Assembly: GCA_036925085.1 (NCBI GenBank)
Contig: JAUPFP010000033.1
Span: 186,001-250,000, forward strand
Reading direction: 5' to 3'
Source of the DNA: Brachycybe producta
Taxonomy: Eukaryota > Arthropoda > Diplopoda > Playtdesmida > Andrognathidae
Length of the DNA stretch: 64,000 bases
Numbering within the stretch: position 1 is the first letter of the stretch; every line of letters begins with the position of its first letter. The position numbers and the translations under genes are program-made. Positions 10,111-21,329 of this stretch are shown in pieces. Below the pieces are notes generated by a model. It was not told where the DNA came from. It ran no database searches and saw only the letters and a list, made by a program, of their open reading frames with translations.

Positions 10111-11120
10111 GTAAAAACTTGATGCACGAATTCATCACGGTGACCTTGTCCACACGTTTTCCCTTCAAATATCATTAAAAAGTTAATATATATTTTTTTC
10201 TTCAAAATACCTAACTTCTTCTTCCCTGTCTTCCCCCCCCCCCCCTCGCCTCCCCCCTTGTCCATCAATATAACCCTCATTTTTACCTTGGCCAAATTAA
10301 TTTTTACGATCTCTTTTATGAATGAAAATTTGAGAAATGCAGCCATCAACAACGGCAACATAATATTATACAGACAAGAAGAAAATATTCCTGTTTTATT
10401 TTTTTTTTTTAAAAAAAAGCCAAAATATGTATCAAAGCCAAAAAAAAAAAAGAAACCTAATTAGAAGCCACACTTCAACTATTTAACCTTAAAACAATTG
10501 AAAAACTTTCCTTCTGGAAAATTTAAATACTAGATCACACTATAAACAAAGAAGTTGCACGTCACATTACAAGTTTTATTGCATCAAAGTTTCATCAAAA
10601 GTTATTAGTTTGATATTGGCTTAAGGCATATTACGGACGTGGCCACTTTTGACCAATGTGAACCCAATGACCACGGTTGGCCGTTTTCGGGGCCCGCGTT
10701 GCCGACACTTTTTGCCGGGTCCTAACCGACCAGAGATGGTCGTCGACGCTTTTCGACTGCAAAAAAGCTGTATTGAAATTCCAGTAGCATTCTAGCTTCT
10801 AACCAAGTCACTTCCATTACAAAACACACGCACAAAAAAAAGCATAATTTGTTTTGCCTATAAACACAACAATTTAAAAAAAAAAACACAAAAAGTCAAT
10901 TTTGACAGGTCAAACGAACTTTCTCTTAAATCTTTAGAAATTATTCAAGTTTCCAATTTGAAAAAAAATGACAAAAATGACCACTGGTCATTCATATCAC
11001 TCATCAAACTTGTTAAAATTTCAAATTTGCTCAACCAATGGTGATACAAAAAAAAAATAACAAATTGTTAAAAATTGTAATCAAATCTATTAATTAAAAA
11101 CCAGAAAAAGGTTGACAATG
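10111..11120. other. AT-rich stretch with one GC-richer patch
   Basis: Contains a poly-C/GGGG-type tract near 10235-10258 and a GC-richer patch at about 10620-10770 (GGACGTGGCCACTT, CCACGGTTGGCCG). No open frame or repeat partner found for the patch. Confidence 0.5.
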
Positions 11121-11199
11121 AATGTCCACAACCAAATTGATACTCTTAAAAGGAAAACTGGAAAAAGAGAAAGAAAAACTTCACACCTCATTAAATGCA

Positions 11200-11515
11200 T
11201 CTCTATCTAAAGAGATGGATAGAGAAAGAGAGATGGAGGAAGAGAGAGAAAGATGGAGAGGGAGAGAGGAAAAGAGAGAGAGAGAAAGATGGAGAGAGAG
11301 AGAGGAAGAGAGACAGAGAGAGAGAGGAAGATGGAGAGAGAGAGGAAGAGACAGAGAGAGAGAGAAAGATGGAGAGGGAGAGAGGAAGAGAGAGAGAGAG
11401 AGAGAGAGAGAAAGATAGGAAGAGAGAGAGAGAGAGAAAGATGGAGAGAGAGAGAGAGAGAAAGATATAGAGGGAGAGAGGAAGAGAGAGGAAGAGAGAG
11501 AGAGAGAGATAGAAA
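11200..11515 (+). repeat. Purine-only (GA-rich) tract
   Basis: Nearly uninterrupted A/G with recurring GAGAGAAAGATGGAGAGAGA units. Open in several frames as Arg/Glu (sense) and Ser/Leu (antisense) repeats, which I do not call. Such mirror-symmetric purine tracts can form triplex DNA. Confidence 0.9.
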
Positions 11516-11939
11516 CTTGAAAGTTAAAAATTTCCAAGTTTATTGTTTTACCGGCGACTTAATAGCTTCAAGCCAAACAAAGAGAAACATTTTGCGGACA
11601 GGTTAACTAGGAAGTATGAGACTTTTTAATTAAAGAATGAAAAAAAAAGCACTTGAAAAAGAATGAAGAAGAAAAAAAAAAGCCACAAAGGAAAAAAGAA
11701 ACGTTCACAATTAAATAGATTTGGGTTTAGCACCTGTCTATTAATTTATTAACTGATAGGTTGACGCCAATCACTAAAATACACCCTCAAAACACCACTT
11801 CATCACCAATTGTAATTTTAAAATAACACCACCACTACTCATGATGGTTGAGAGAAAGAAAAAAAAGGCGGAATTCTCATTCGAAGGCTGTGTCCGGAAA
11901 CTAAATAAAATTCCAGAGAAGAGCCAATGGATAACTAAT
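11516..11939. other. AT-rich stretch, no gene seen
   Basis: A-rich blocks (AAGAAGAAAAAAAAAAGCC near 11668) and nothing recognisable. Confidence 0.5.
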
Positions 11940-12300
11940 TTCGTAGTGGAGATATCTTTCAAAATAAAACTTTTTATAAACAAAATTAAATAACTGTTTA
12001 AAGTTGGACCATTTTCGAACTTGTATTAAAAAAAAGCTCATTTTGAAAGATTTTCAACATGAAAATATCCGTAAGAACGCACATAGACCATTTATTTTGT
12101 GCGTGTAGCGTTAGATGGCGCCACTAGCCCTCCTCCCATAGAAATGTACTGCACACACTCTTCAACTCTTGACACTCACTTTTCTTCCTTTTTGTTTCAT
12201 GTGACAAACTTTTAATTTGCGTCATCGCACCTGAAATACAGAATATAATCAAGGGTTCGAGAGGCCTCGTTTACACTTTAAACCATCTTAAACTACTTTA
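11940..12300. mobile_element. Family D element (D5) with replaced segment
   Basis: Core: GAGATATCTTTCAAAATAAA, TTTAAAGTTGGACCATTTTC, GAAAATATCC. After ~140 bp of foreign DNA (12080-12220, including GATGGCGCCACTAG) the D end resumes: GCACCTGAAATACAGAATA, GGTTCGAG, TTTACACTTTAAACCATCTTA. The foreign part shares the P motif. Confidence 0.5.
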
Positions 12301-12849
12301 TCAACTTTTTTTTTCTTCTAGAATTTTGTAGTTTTGACAACTTCTAATGTTACAAAATAAACTTATAGTAATTCTTAAGATCCATTGTAAAATTTCAAAA
12401 GAAAACTTATCTCTTTTGTGTAATTAAAAAAAGCTTTTCAAGCTGTTTGCTGTTGCTGTATGATATTATTAACACTTAACTGGTTTAATACAATAGAATA
12501 TTCATTACCAAAAATAAACAATAAATTTCAAGATTTTAAAAAATATAACATGTTTTCAATATTGCAAACATAATTAATATTCTTTTTATTAACCTTTAAG
12601 ACAAGACACAAGAAGAAAAAAAAGAATTCAATAAGAACTTTTAAGAAACCATAAGAAGAAAAAGAAGAAGAAAAAACCCCTATTATTAACTTTCAAAAGA
12701 AACACGATGAGTTTTTAATTTCTCGATATTTTTCTGAGCGAAATGAGAGAAGAAGAAAAAAAAGGGCGAAATTCATATTAAAAGTGTAAATTAATTTCGA
12801 AGAAAAATGATATCCAACTCCACCCATTTGTGAATTATATTAAAAAAAA
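12301..12849. other. AT-rich stretch, no gene seen
   Basis: AAGAAGAAAAAG purine runs near 12605-12675 and 12750. No feature supported. Confidence 0.5.
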
Positions 12850-13350
12850 TAGTCTCTCTTTCTATCTCTCTCTCCATCACTCTTTCCTTTCCTCTTTTCT
12901 CACTTTCTTCTCTCTTCCATTCTCTCTTTCACTCAAATCTTCTATTCTCTCTTTCTCTAACTATCATTCTCTCACTATTTTTCAGTCTCTTTTTTTCTTT
13001 CATTCTCTCTATCACTCTCTTCAACACTCTTTCCTTTCCTCTTCTCTCACTTCCTTTCTCTCAAATCTTCCATTCTCTCTTTCTGTCACTATCATTCTCT
13101 CATAATTTTTCATTCTCTCTTTCTCTAACTTGCTTTCATTCTCTCTTTCTCACTATCTTTCATTCACTCTTTCTTTGACTATCTTTCATTCTCTCTTCCT
13201 CTATCATTCATTCTGTCTTTTCTCACTTTCTATTTCTCTCTCATTCCTCTTCTTCTCTTACTATCTTGCACTCCCTTTCTCCATCACTTTCACTGTTTCT
13301 TTCTATCTGTGTTTCTGTTTCTCTCTCTCTCTTTCTCTCTCTCAAACAAT
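12850..13350 (+). repeat. Pyrimidine-rich degenerate CT tract
   Basis: Imperfect repeats of TTTCATTCTCTCTTTCTCACT. Together with the purine tract 1.3 kb upstream it gives two complementary-composition blocks on the same strand. Ser/Leu/Phe-rich frames here are not genes. Confidence 0.85.
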
Positions 13351-13920
13351 TTGAAATATAATAAATTACATTCAAACAACAACAACAGAAAAAAATTTTA
13401 TATATAAATATATTTTTTTGGCAACTTATTATCAGGAATTCATGGCTGGCCGAACAAACAGAACAAATTGCAACCCAAAAATCAGTCGATTAACTTTCAA
13501 ACAACCAGCAAAACTTCTTCTTTTCTGATGATGATGATCATCATCAACAAAACCATCAGAAAAAAAAGGATAAAGTTACTTTTTCCAAGAAGAAAAATAA
13601 CTAAATTTATCTTTTTTCTTCTTCTTCTTCTTGTGTGTATGTGGCATTTGACAGGCTGGCGAATATTGCATATATTTTTTTTCTTCTTCATTTTCAGAAT
13701 ACTTTTAATGTGATTAAACAAACTCAACGTTATTTATCAATGGTTGGAATTTTTTTTTTGGAGTGATTTTTCTAAAGCAAATTTCCTGATAAAAATTTCA
13801 TGTTAAGATTTTTCTTTCTATGAAAAATGGCTACATTTTTTTTTCTTTTTCGTTTTTGCAACAAACAAGAAATAATCTTATTTTTTTCTTCTTCTTTCTT
13901 TAGTTATTTTAGGTCCAAAT
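13351..13920. other. AT-rich stretch, no gene seen
   Basis: Contains GATGATGATGATCATCATCA near 13526 and CTT repeats near 13616-13632. No gene seen. Confidence 0.5.
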
Positions 13921-13979
13921 TCAAGAAGAAGAAAAACTTGACACTTGAATTCAAACTTGAAAAATCCTTTTCAAATATA

Positions 13980-14510
13980 ATTAAGGTGGTTTTAAAGCGT
14001 AGTAAACGCTTCTCGAAGTCTGATTATTCTGCCTTTCAGAAAGCAAAATTAAAAGAAACTTGGCTATGTTTTAGAAACTAGAAGCGTAACTCAAATCACT
14101 TAAAAGGTATTTTCATATTTATATATATTTCAAAATAAGCTTTGCATACGAGTTTGAAAATGACCCAACATTAAGCAAATACAATATTTTTAAATTTTTG
14201 CTTACAAAAAAGTTTATTTTGAAGGATGTGAACATGAAAAATACCAGAAGCCATACTGATATATTTCAAAATAAACTTTTAGTATACAAATATTAAAAAT
14301 ATCGCCTGCTTAAAAACTGAGTCATATTCAGACTTGACACAAAAAAGCTGATTTTGAAAAATATCAACATAAAAAATACTCTTTAAATGAATGAGCTACC
14401 CGTCTAGTTTATAAAACACTTTCTAGTTTCTGTTAATTTTGATCCTAACAAACAAAATAATTAAAGAGTTCTTAAATCAGCTGTTGCTAAACTATTTATA
14501 AGAAATAAAA
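13980..14510. mobile_element. Family D element with duplicated centre (D6)
   Basis: Left end AAGGTGGTTTTAAAGCGTA, then GTCTGATTATTCTGCCTTTCAG and GTTTTAGAAACTAGAAG. The central palindrome occurs twice (about 14120-14260 and 14260-14380) before the right arm GTCTAGTTTATAAAACAC. Family E-like arms lie on both sides (13935-13965 and 14533-14575), so D6 may sit inside an E element. Confidence 0.6.
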
Positions 14511-15059
14511 TAGGTTTCTTCCTATGTTTTAAGTTCAAGTACCAAATTTCTTTCTTGAACTTGAACCTTATAGTATCTAAGACAAGTTTCTAAAGGAAAA
14601 GAAAAACTGAAGAGATTTTCTAGAAGAAGAAAAAAAAAATATCGGGAGATTTCAGCAACTGGTCCAAAATTTAATGATGATGACATGAGAAAAGTGAGAA
14701 GAAAAAGAGACCCCCTTAGGTTGGCAATATACTAGAAAAACCATCTCCCCTCTATTTTATTTCCTTCAAAAAAAAAAAAAAAAAAAAAGAAATCCATTTC
14801 CTTTTCCAGAACCAACCAAAAAAAAACCCACCACCACCACCTCCTTCTTGTGTCTTGTTTGAAATATAGCTAACTTCTTAGAACATCCAGACATAGGAAA
14901 GGGGTGGGGCACTGGCCCCAAATCATGTATAAGATGAACCCAATATTTTTTCTTCTTCTGATTTTCAAAAAGCAAAAACACAAATCCTTCTTTTCATATT
15001 TCGAGTTTACAGTCAAAAAGAAAAGTCATTTTTCTATTTAAAAATTGTGAATATTATGT
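14511..15059. other. AT-rich stretch, no gene seen
   Basis: Poly-A run at 14768-14788 and CCACCACCACC near 14830. Apart from the E-like arm noted under D6, nothing recognised. Confidence 0.5.
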
Positions 15060-15715
15060 GGAAAGAAATAAGTGACATTGGGAGATAGAAAGGCAGAGAG
15101 AGAGAGAGAGAGATAGAAAAAGACAGTGTAAAGATAGTGAGATAGCGAGCCAGAGAGATAGATGAAGATAAGAGACAATAAAGATTTGCGGCATTTGCCT
15201 GTGAGATAGAAAATGTACCTGAGAGTGGAAGACAAGGCAATTAGAAATCGGAGCATACAGAAGTTGTCTCCGCCCTTTTTATGACGACCCGCAACTTCTA
15301 ATTGATTTGTTGTGTGGTTCGACGTTGAAAAGGGCGGAGCATGTGACGTCGAACCACACAACAAACCAACTAGAAGTTGCCGGTCGTCATAAAAAGGGCG
15401 GAGCCAACTTCTGTATGCCCCGATTTCTAATTGCCTGTGAGTGGAAGAGGTGCCCCTGATAGAGGAAAAACGTGCCTGAAATAGAAGGTGAGAGAGATGC
15501 GCCTGAGATAGAAGGTAAACGTTCTTGTGATAAGTCAGATAACCTAGGTAGAAGGTGAGGTTGCCCTGAGATGGAGGAAGAGGTGTCTTAAGATAGAAGT
15601 TGAGGTGTCTGAGATAGAAGTGGTATATGAGATAGAGGGGTGTCTGAGAGATAGAAAAGATAAGAAGAGATAAAAGGAGAGATGCCTATGACGAGATAGA
15701 AAGATATTTTCATTC
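15060..15715 (+). repeat. Degenerate GA-rich minisatellite, interrupted by A1
   Basis: Irregular units close to CCTGAGATAGAAGGTGAGGT occur on both sides of A1, with variable spacing. Units left of A1 (GTGAGATAGAAAATGTACC, GAGAGTGGAAG) resemble those on the right, so A1 inserted into an existing array. Confidence 0.65.
15232..15438. mobile_element. Family A foldback MITE (A1), perfect 9-bp target duplication
   Basis: Termini ACAAGGCAATTAGAAATCGG and the complement AATTGCCTGT. Arms fold over nearly the whole 207 bp. Flanked by GAGTGGAAG at 15223-15231 and 15439-15447. Both inner halves carry the GTGGTTCGACG form, unlike most copies. Includes GC-box-like CCGCCC/GGGCGG on each arm. No open frame. 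Confidence 0.9.
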
Positions 15716-16304
15716 CATCTCAAGCAATCTCCCATCAAAACCAGACAAAAACACAAACATAGAAGCCAACTGAAATCATGCTGTTCACAGCGCCCCCTTT
15801 ATTATAATTTATTTTTTAGTAAATTGCAACAAGAACAAAAGTTCAAAAAAGCAATTCACAAGTTGCAATATTTTTTCCTATACAATATGTACACAGAATG
15901 ACACATTTTCTTGTCTATTTCTATGAACAGCCGCATTATTTCACTTGTGAATCTCGACATCTTTTTAAATCCTATTTCAGTTACTTTTGAGAAAGAAAAA
16001 AAAAAAAGTAGCAAACATGCTGTGAAATGACAACTAGCAATTTTTGCTTACCCTCCCCCCTCCTAACAGCAAAGTTCCATTCAACACATAGACGAAAAAA
16101 ATCTACACGACCTGACTAATCATAATCTTAAGTTTCTTAAAACACAAAAAAGAAGAAGAGTAAAATTGGCTTAGAAGAGAGAAAAAAAAAGCAACCCCTG
16201 AGATCAATTAAGATGTTTCTCCGCAATGCTATAGCATAGGATAACATATGAATATGATCCATTCATTTAACCTCTGAAAGACTAACCCAGAGTTCAGAGG
16301 ACCC
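15716..16304. other. AT-rich stretch, no gene seen
   Basis: No repeat partner or gene recognised. CAGCGCCCCCTTTATTA near 15789 stands out only in GC content. Confidence 0.5.
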
Positions 16305-16618
16305 GTTTTAGATTCCCTCTTGATTATTATTCCATCTTTCAGAAACGAAATGAAAAGAAACTAGAAATATTTTAGAAACTAGAAGGGTAGCTTCAATCAC
16401 TTAACAAAAGACAAAAATAAAAAAAATATTGTCTGCTTTAATTAAAAGTTGAGTTATTTTCAAAATGACATAAAAAGTTTATTTTGAAGAACATCAACGT
16501 GAAAATTAATCTTCTAGTTTGTAAAACACAGTTTCTCTTCATTTTGCACCTGAAAGACAAGAAAACTACAATTTGAGATGCGTTTACATTAATTAATTAT
16601 AAAATCACCTGAAGAAGA
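16305..16618. mobile_element. Family D element (D7)
   Basis: Left GATTATTATTCCATCTTTCAG, ATTTTAGAAACTAGAAGG, GTAGCTTCAATCACTTAA. Right CTTCTAGTTTGTAAAACACAG, TTGCACCTGAAAGACAAG, GATGCGTTTACATT. The centre retains TATTGTCTGCTTTAA. Confidence 0.6.
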
Positions 16619-16779
16619 AAAAAAAAACCAAAACATTTTTCCTGATTTCAGGCCGTTTTTTTTGTGTGCATGTTTTCTAGTTTTTAACTTTGTTGAGTTT
16701 ATGAACTCCTTTGGACAGTTGAGTCCTTTTGAGTCATTTTAAGCCATTTAAACACTTTAATTTCTGGTAGTTCTTTTTT

Positions 16780-17012
16780 TCTTCTAGTTTTTAACTTTGT
16801 TAAGTTTATCATTTTGCTTAAAGTTGGCTCATTTTGAAACTGAAATAAAAAGTTTTATTTTGAAAGATATCAAACATGAAAATACCATTAAGTGATTGAG
16901 CTATACTACCCCTTCTAGTTTCTAAACACTTTTTTCTAGCTTCTCTTCGGAAAGACAGAATAAAAAAGAGTTGGAGGAGGGTCGTTTACACTTTAAAACC
17001 AGCTTTAAATAA
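16780..17012. mobile_element. Family D right half (D8)
   Basis: TTGCTTAAAGTTGGCTCA, GAAAGATATCAAACATG, AAGTGATTGAGCTA, CTTCTAGTTTCTAAACAC and GTTTACACTTTAAAACCAGC in D order. A short repeat TTCTAGTTTTTAACTTTGTT occurs twice upstream (16676 and 16784). Confidence 0.55.
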
Positions 17013-17320
17013 AACTATTGGAAGTTCAAGCTTTTTAAGTTGAACCTGAATGACAATTAAGGAGAGAAAAGTCATTATGACACATTCTTTTGTTTTCACT
17101 TAACACCCACATTTTAATGTCTGGTTAAGAAACCCTTTTTTTACACCTGTGCATTTTTTTCTTTCTTTACTAATTACTAATTAGTAATTAATAAGAAAAG
17201 AAACTCATCCACCAACACAAAATTTATGTTTCTCTTATGGACATTATTAATTCAATGACTTCCCTTTTTTTTGTCTTAACTATAATTAAAAAAAAACATT
17301 CATCTACCGAAAAAAAATTA
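17013..17320. other. AT-rich stretch, no gene seen
   Basis: A family E-like pair (GAAGTTCAAG, AAGTTGAACCTGA) near 17020-17050 and a palindrome CTAATTACTAATTAGTAATTA near 17170. No gene seen. Confidence 0.45.
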
Positions 17321-17634
17321 AGGACTCGGATTAATATGCAAATGTTTCTCAATCTGTGGCTCAAGGGGCCGATTCGTGAGTGTAAAAATCCTATTTAGAT
17401 CAACAAACATTTGTGCTTTATTTAATAAAAATTCAAAAAACACTAATTAGAGGCTAGAGCTCTAGTTGACAGACATCTATTAGCCTCTAACAAGCGTTTT
17501 TGATTAGAAAAAAAAAGCATAATTGCAGTTTCTCTTAATGATGATGAGAGGATTATACTTCACAATTTGGCACTTGAGCCATAAATTGATAAAACATTTG
17601 CTTGTTGATATATTTGCATAAAAATCCGAGCCCT
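17321..17634. mobile_element. Family H MITE (H1)
   Basis: Ends AGGACTCGG and CCGAGCCCT, then TTTCTCAATCTGTGGCTC / TTGAGCCATA on the two arms and a central inverted pair GAGGCTAGAGCTCTAG / TAGCCTCTAAC. ATGCAAAT (17336-17343) and ATTTGCAT (17612-17619) sit near the two ends. No coding capacity. Superfamily unassigned. Confidence 0.75.
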
Positions 17635-18329
17635 ACAAGAATAAAACAAGACAAAAGAGAAAACACACCCATTTTTCTTCTTCTTCTTGAAAATTAATTG
17701 GAAAACTCAAAACCTGATAATTAGCATTGTTTTTTTAAAAAAAAAATGTCACCCCCCCCCCCCCCCTCTCAACATTCAACCACCCATTTTTCTATATTAA
17801 TTCAACTTGTTGTTTGTTATATAATGTGATATGTGTAATAAAACAAAAATACTCGATGACAAACACAAAGGAATAAAAGGAATTATTATTATTTGCAGCA
17901 TATTTTCAGTTCCCACACTTTGTCACTTGTCACATTTTCAACAACTTCAAAAAACACAAACTTTTGTAATCTCTAAAACAGTAATTATTGCATGTTTATA
18001 CACATTACACACACCTCCCCCCCATTATTTATTGAGAAATTCTATATAAATTCATGACTATAATTATAATTAATATATTTAAAACATGTATTAACACATG
18101 TATGATAGAAATAGAGCTTCTTCAATACTTAGATTTTGAATAAATTGTCTTTACAAGTGAATATACGTACCTGAAGAAGAGACAAAAAGAGAGGATTTAT
18201 GTTTCAGAAGAAATTGAAAGTAGTTTTTAGATACTAGAAGAGCAAACTGAAATCACTTTATAAGGATTTTTCCATCTTCCACCATCTTTAAAAAGAAACT
18301 TTTACAGCAATTTCAAATTTCTCTCCATT
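17635..18329. other. Stretch with poly-C and a weak D fragment
   Basis: Poly-C of about 16 at 17751-17766. A D-like piece (TTTTTAGATACTAGAAGAGC, CAAACTGAAATCACTT) at about 18215-18270. A 72-codon open frame at 17831-18049 has no recognisable features. Confidence 0.45.
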
Positions 18330-18544
18330 GTAGTTTTTCACAAAGGCTGGTTAGAGAGGCTAGATGTCTGTTTACTATCAGTTGTCAATTAAGAGTTCTA
18401 GCCTCTAAACAACGTTTTTTTTTATTGAATAAAAAAAAATAATTGTTGCTTGATCTTTAAAAGGGATTTTCACTTCACAATTTTACCCTTGAACCACAGA
18501 GATTGAGAAACATTTGCTTGATATTGCATAAAAATTCGAACCCT
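18330..18544. mobile_element. Family H copy, left-truncated (H2)
   Basis: Retains GGTTAGAGAGGCTAGA / TCTAGCCTCTAAAC, TTCACTTCACAATT, GATTGAGAAACATTTGC and the end ATTCGAACCCT. The left third is missing. Confidence 0.6.
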
Positions 18545-18593
18545 ATTCATGAGACACTATATTATTAGAAAATAATTCAAGAGTTTGATTACT

Positions 18594-18829
18594 AGAGCTA
18601 GGATTTTTATGCAATATCATGCAAATGTTTCTCAATCTGTGGCCCAATTGTGATGCTCAACTGCAATTATGCTTTTTCTAATAATAAAAAAAGACTGTTT
18701 AAATGCTTGATGTCTGATTGCTATCGGGTTTAGCCTCTAACCAGTGTTTTTGATTGAAAATAATTTATTGGTTGATTATTACTTTACAATTGGCACATTG
18801 AGAAACATTTGCATAAAAATCTAAACCCT
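18594..18829. mobile_element. Family H copy, internally shortened (H3)
   Basis: Ends AGAGCTAGGATTTTTATGC and GCATAAAAATCTAAACCCT. Octamers ATGCAAAT at 18619-18626 and ATTTGCAT at 18807-18814. Central TAGCCTCTAACCAG block present. Starts 49 bp after H2. Confidence 0.65.
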
Positions 18830-19097
18830 GTTGGTTACTTTTCAAACACCTTGTATTTATATAAGGGGTTTTAAGTTAGTCCTTCTGACATGAAAAGACG
18901 AGATGAAGAAGGAAGGAGGAGGACCCTTCTACTTTTTTATTTCATTTCTCCTCGTAATCTCTACTCATCTTCAAACTTATTATTAAAAATATCAATTCGG
19001 TTGCTTCTTCAATTTCTCCATAGCAACAGCACATCAACCATCTCTGAAGAAGAAGAACCTCTATTTGTCTATTGTTTACAATTACAATAGATATTTT

Positions 19098-19137
<40 letters not shown>

Positions 19138-19219
19138 CCATTGATACCCATTCTTACACGTACCACATTAATACACAAGTACCTATGTAATTAATAATTA
19201 TTATGTATAACAATTAATT
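18830..19219. other. AT-rich stretch with (AAT)n
   Basis: (AAT)n run at about 19100-19135. The 66-codon frame at 18890-19090 runs into it and is not called. Confidence 0.5.
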
Positions 19220-19440
19220 AGGGCTCGGATTTTTATGCAAAAATATCAAAGCAAAATGTTTCTCAATCTGTGGCACAAGAGCCAATTGTGAAGTAACAAT
19301 TCAATTAAGTTTTTTTCTAATTAACAAACACCAGTTAGATGCTAGAAGGTTAGTTGACAACTGATAGTAACCAAACATCTAGCCTTTAACCATATTTTTT
19401 GATTAGAAAAAAAAAATGCATAATTGCACTTGCTCTTAAT
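19220..19440. mobile_element. Family H copy, right-truncated (H4)
   Basis: Starts AGGGCTCGGATTTTTATGC, followed by TTTCTCAATCTGTGGCAC, GAGCCAATTGTGAAGTAAC and the central inverted pair around TAGTTGACAACTGATAG. Lost after GCATAATTGCACTTGCTC. Confidence 0.65.
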
Positions 19441-19553
19441 TAATCAACTTTCACTTTCATAATCCTAGTTTTTAAAAAATTTAAAAAAAACGGGCAAATA
19501 TAACGTAAATTTATATAAATGAAAAACATTTTCGATTTCATTAAGTAATAATA

Positions 19554-19884
19554 AGGGCTGGGATCTTCATGCAATATCAAGCAAAAATGCAAATTCAATC
19601 TGTGATCCAAGAGCCAATTGTGAAGTAACAATTCAACATTTTCATCAACAATTTAGTTTTTTCTTTTTTCTAATTAAAAACACCAATTAGAGGCTAGAAC
19701 CCTAGTTAGCAACTGATAGTAAATATAATCAGACATCTAGCCTTTAACCAGCCTTTTTGATTAGAAAAAAAAAGCATATTTGCAGTTTCTCTAATGATGA
19801 TTACAATGATTACTTCACAATTGGCACTTGGAGCCAAAGATTGAGAAACATTTGCTTAATATTTTTCATAAAAATTCAAGCCCT
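19554..19884. mobile_element. Family H copy, full length (H5)
   Basis: Ends AGGGCTGGGATCTTCATGC and CATAAAAATTCAAGCCCT. Both arms carry the AATTGTGAAGTAAC / TTACTTCACAATTGG block. Central pair GAGGCTAGAACCC / CATCTAGCCTTTAACC. Confidence 0.7.
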
Positions 19885-21268
19885 AATTATTATATCTAAT
19901 AATAATACTCATCATCATCATCATCAGCATCAAAATTCACCATAACTAAAATCCATTTTTCTATTTAAAAAAAAAAGAAAGTAAAAAGGTTCAACTTTCG
20001 ATTTTTCTCCATATAAACTCAATAGAAGAGATTTTCCTATACTTCCAACAACAACAACAAACCCCATCATCATCATTATCATTATTATTATTATTATTAA
20101 TATTATAATCATTATACTCTTTTTTCCCCAATTCCTCTTATGTTGTTATTATTATTACAAAATTAATGATGGCATTAACTTTTGAGTGATTTGTTTTTCA
20201 GAGATGCCCTTTTATATTATATATTATAGTGTATATATATTATACAGTATATATATATATTATATATTAGTAGTTACAACTGATAAATCTCATTTCATTT
20301 GTTTGTTATTAACCTCCTCCAACCCCTCTCCAGAAAATTCATATTTTCTTCGTACGTGACAGAATTAAGGAGTTTTTAATCATTTTCGTGAGAAAAATAA
20401 TAAAAAGGGTATATATATACAGTGTATATACACATTTATACAAAGGAATTAATGTATTTATTATCTCTCTTTATATTACACACATGGTGTAATTTTTCTG
20501 TTATGTGTTGACATAAAAGAAACGCCACCTTGTGTCGTGTGTATGTTTTTTAATATTAAAAGCTCTGAAAAAAAAATCTTCTATTGTAAATATATGTTAG
20601 TGTTTTACGAAAAAATTTGATGTGATTTGCACGTACAACAAATAAAATATGAAAATGTAAATGAGATCACATTAGGCGTTTTAGTGTAGGGCCAAACAAA
20701 AAAGGGTCACACATTAGCACAAATTATCTATTTCAAGTGACACTAATAGGCTAACACCAAATTTATAAACACAGAGAGATAAAAAGTTATAACACACACA
20801 AAACACACACACATAAATACTACAGACTCAAAAGAACACCAAACAAACACACAAATCAACACAACACACGAACACATACAAATGCCAAAATTAGGTGTAT
20901 GTGTGGGCCAGTGACGAAAACCTCATCAGTGGCAGAGTGTTAAGGCGCATTTACTAGTGAGCTGAAGATGAAATTCTTGTATTGAAGCATGCAGTAAGTA
21001 GCTGAAAAAGAACATTTGTTTCAGCTAATTCGGTTTAACCATCTTCAGCTGCAACAAAACAACTCAGCTTTTCAGTTCACATAAAACACAGAGAGACAGA
21101 CAAGAATAGAGAAAAATACAAAAAATTAACTGATTTTGTTTATATAACAATGATGTATAACAACCACTAAAGAGACATCAAAACAGGAGGAGGATCAAGA
21201 GAAAATTCATTCTTATTAGATGAGGATTTAAGAAAAGCCCAGAGTTAATTCCCCGCAAAACCCAAATT

Positions 21269-21269
<1 letters not shown>
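19885..21269. other. AT-rich stretch, no gene seen
   Basis: CAT and ATT trinucleotide runs (19905-19930, 20065-20100), TA-rich DNA at 20210-20275, CA-rich DNA near 20790-20880. An inverted pair AGCTGAAGATG / CATCTTCAGCT lies at 20961 and 21041. No gene supported. Confidence 0.5.

Positions 21270-21326
<57 letters not shown>
21270..21326 (+). repeat. Compound (TA)n(GA)n microsatellite
   Basis: About ten TA dinucleotides run directly into about nineteen GA dinucleotides. Confidence 0.95.

Positions 21327-21329
<3 letters not shown>

Noticed and set aside
11122..11606. Arg/Glu-rich frames and the antisense Ser/Leu frame
   Set aside because: Produced by the GA tract; several frames are open at once.
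15232..15438. Family A as a structured non-coding RNA gene
   Set aside because: The strong fold comes from full-length inverted arms. Nine dispersed copies with target duplications show a transposon.
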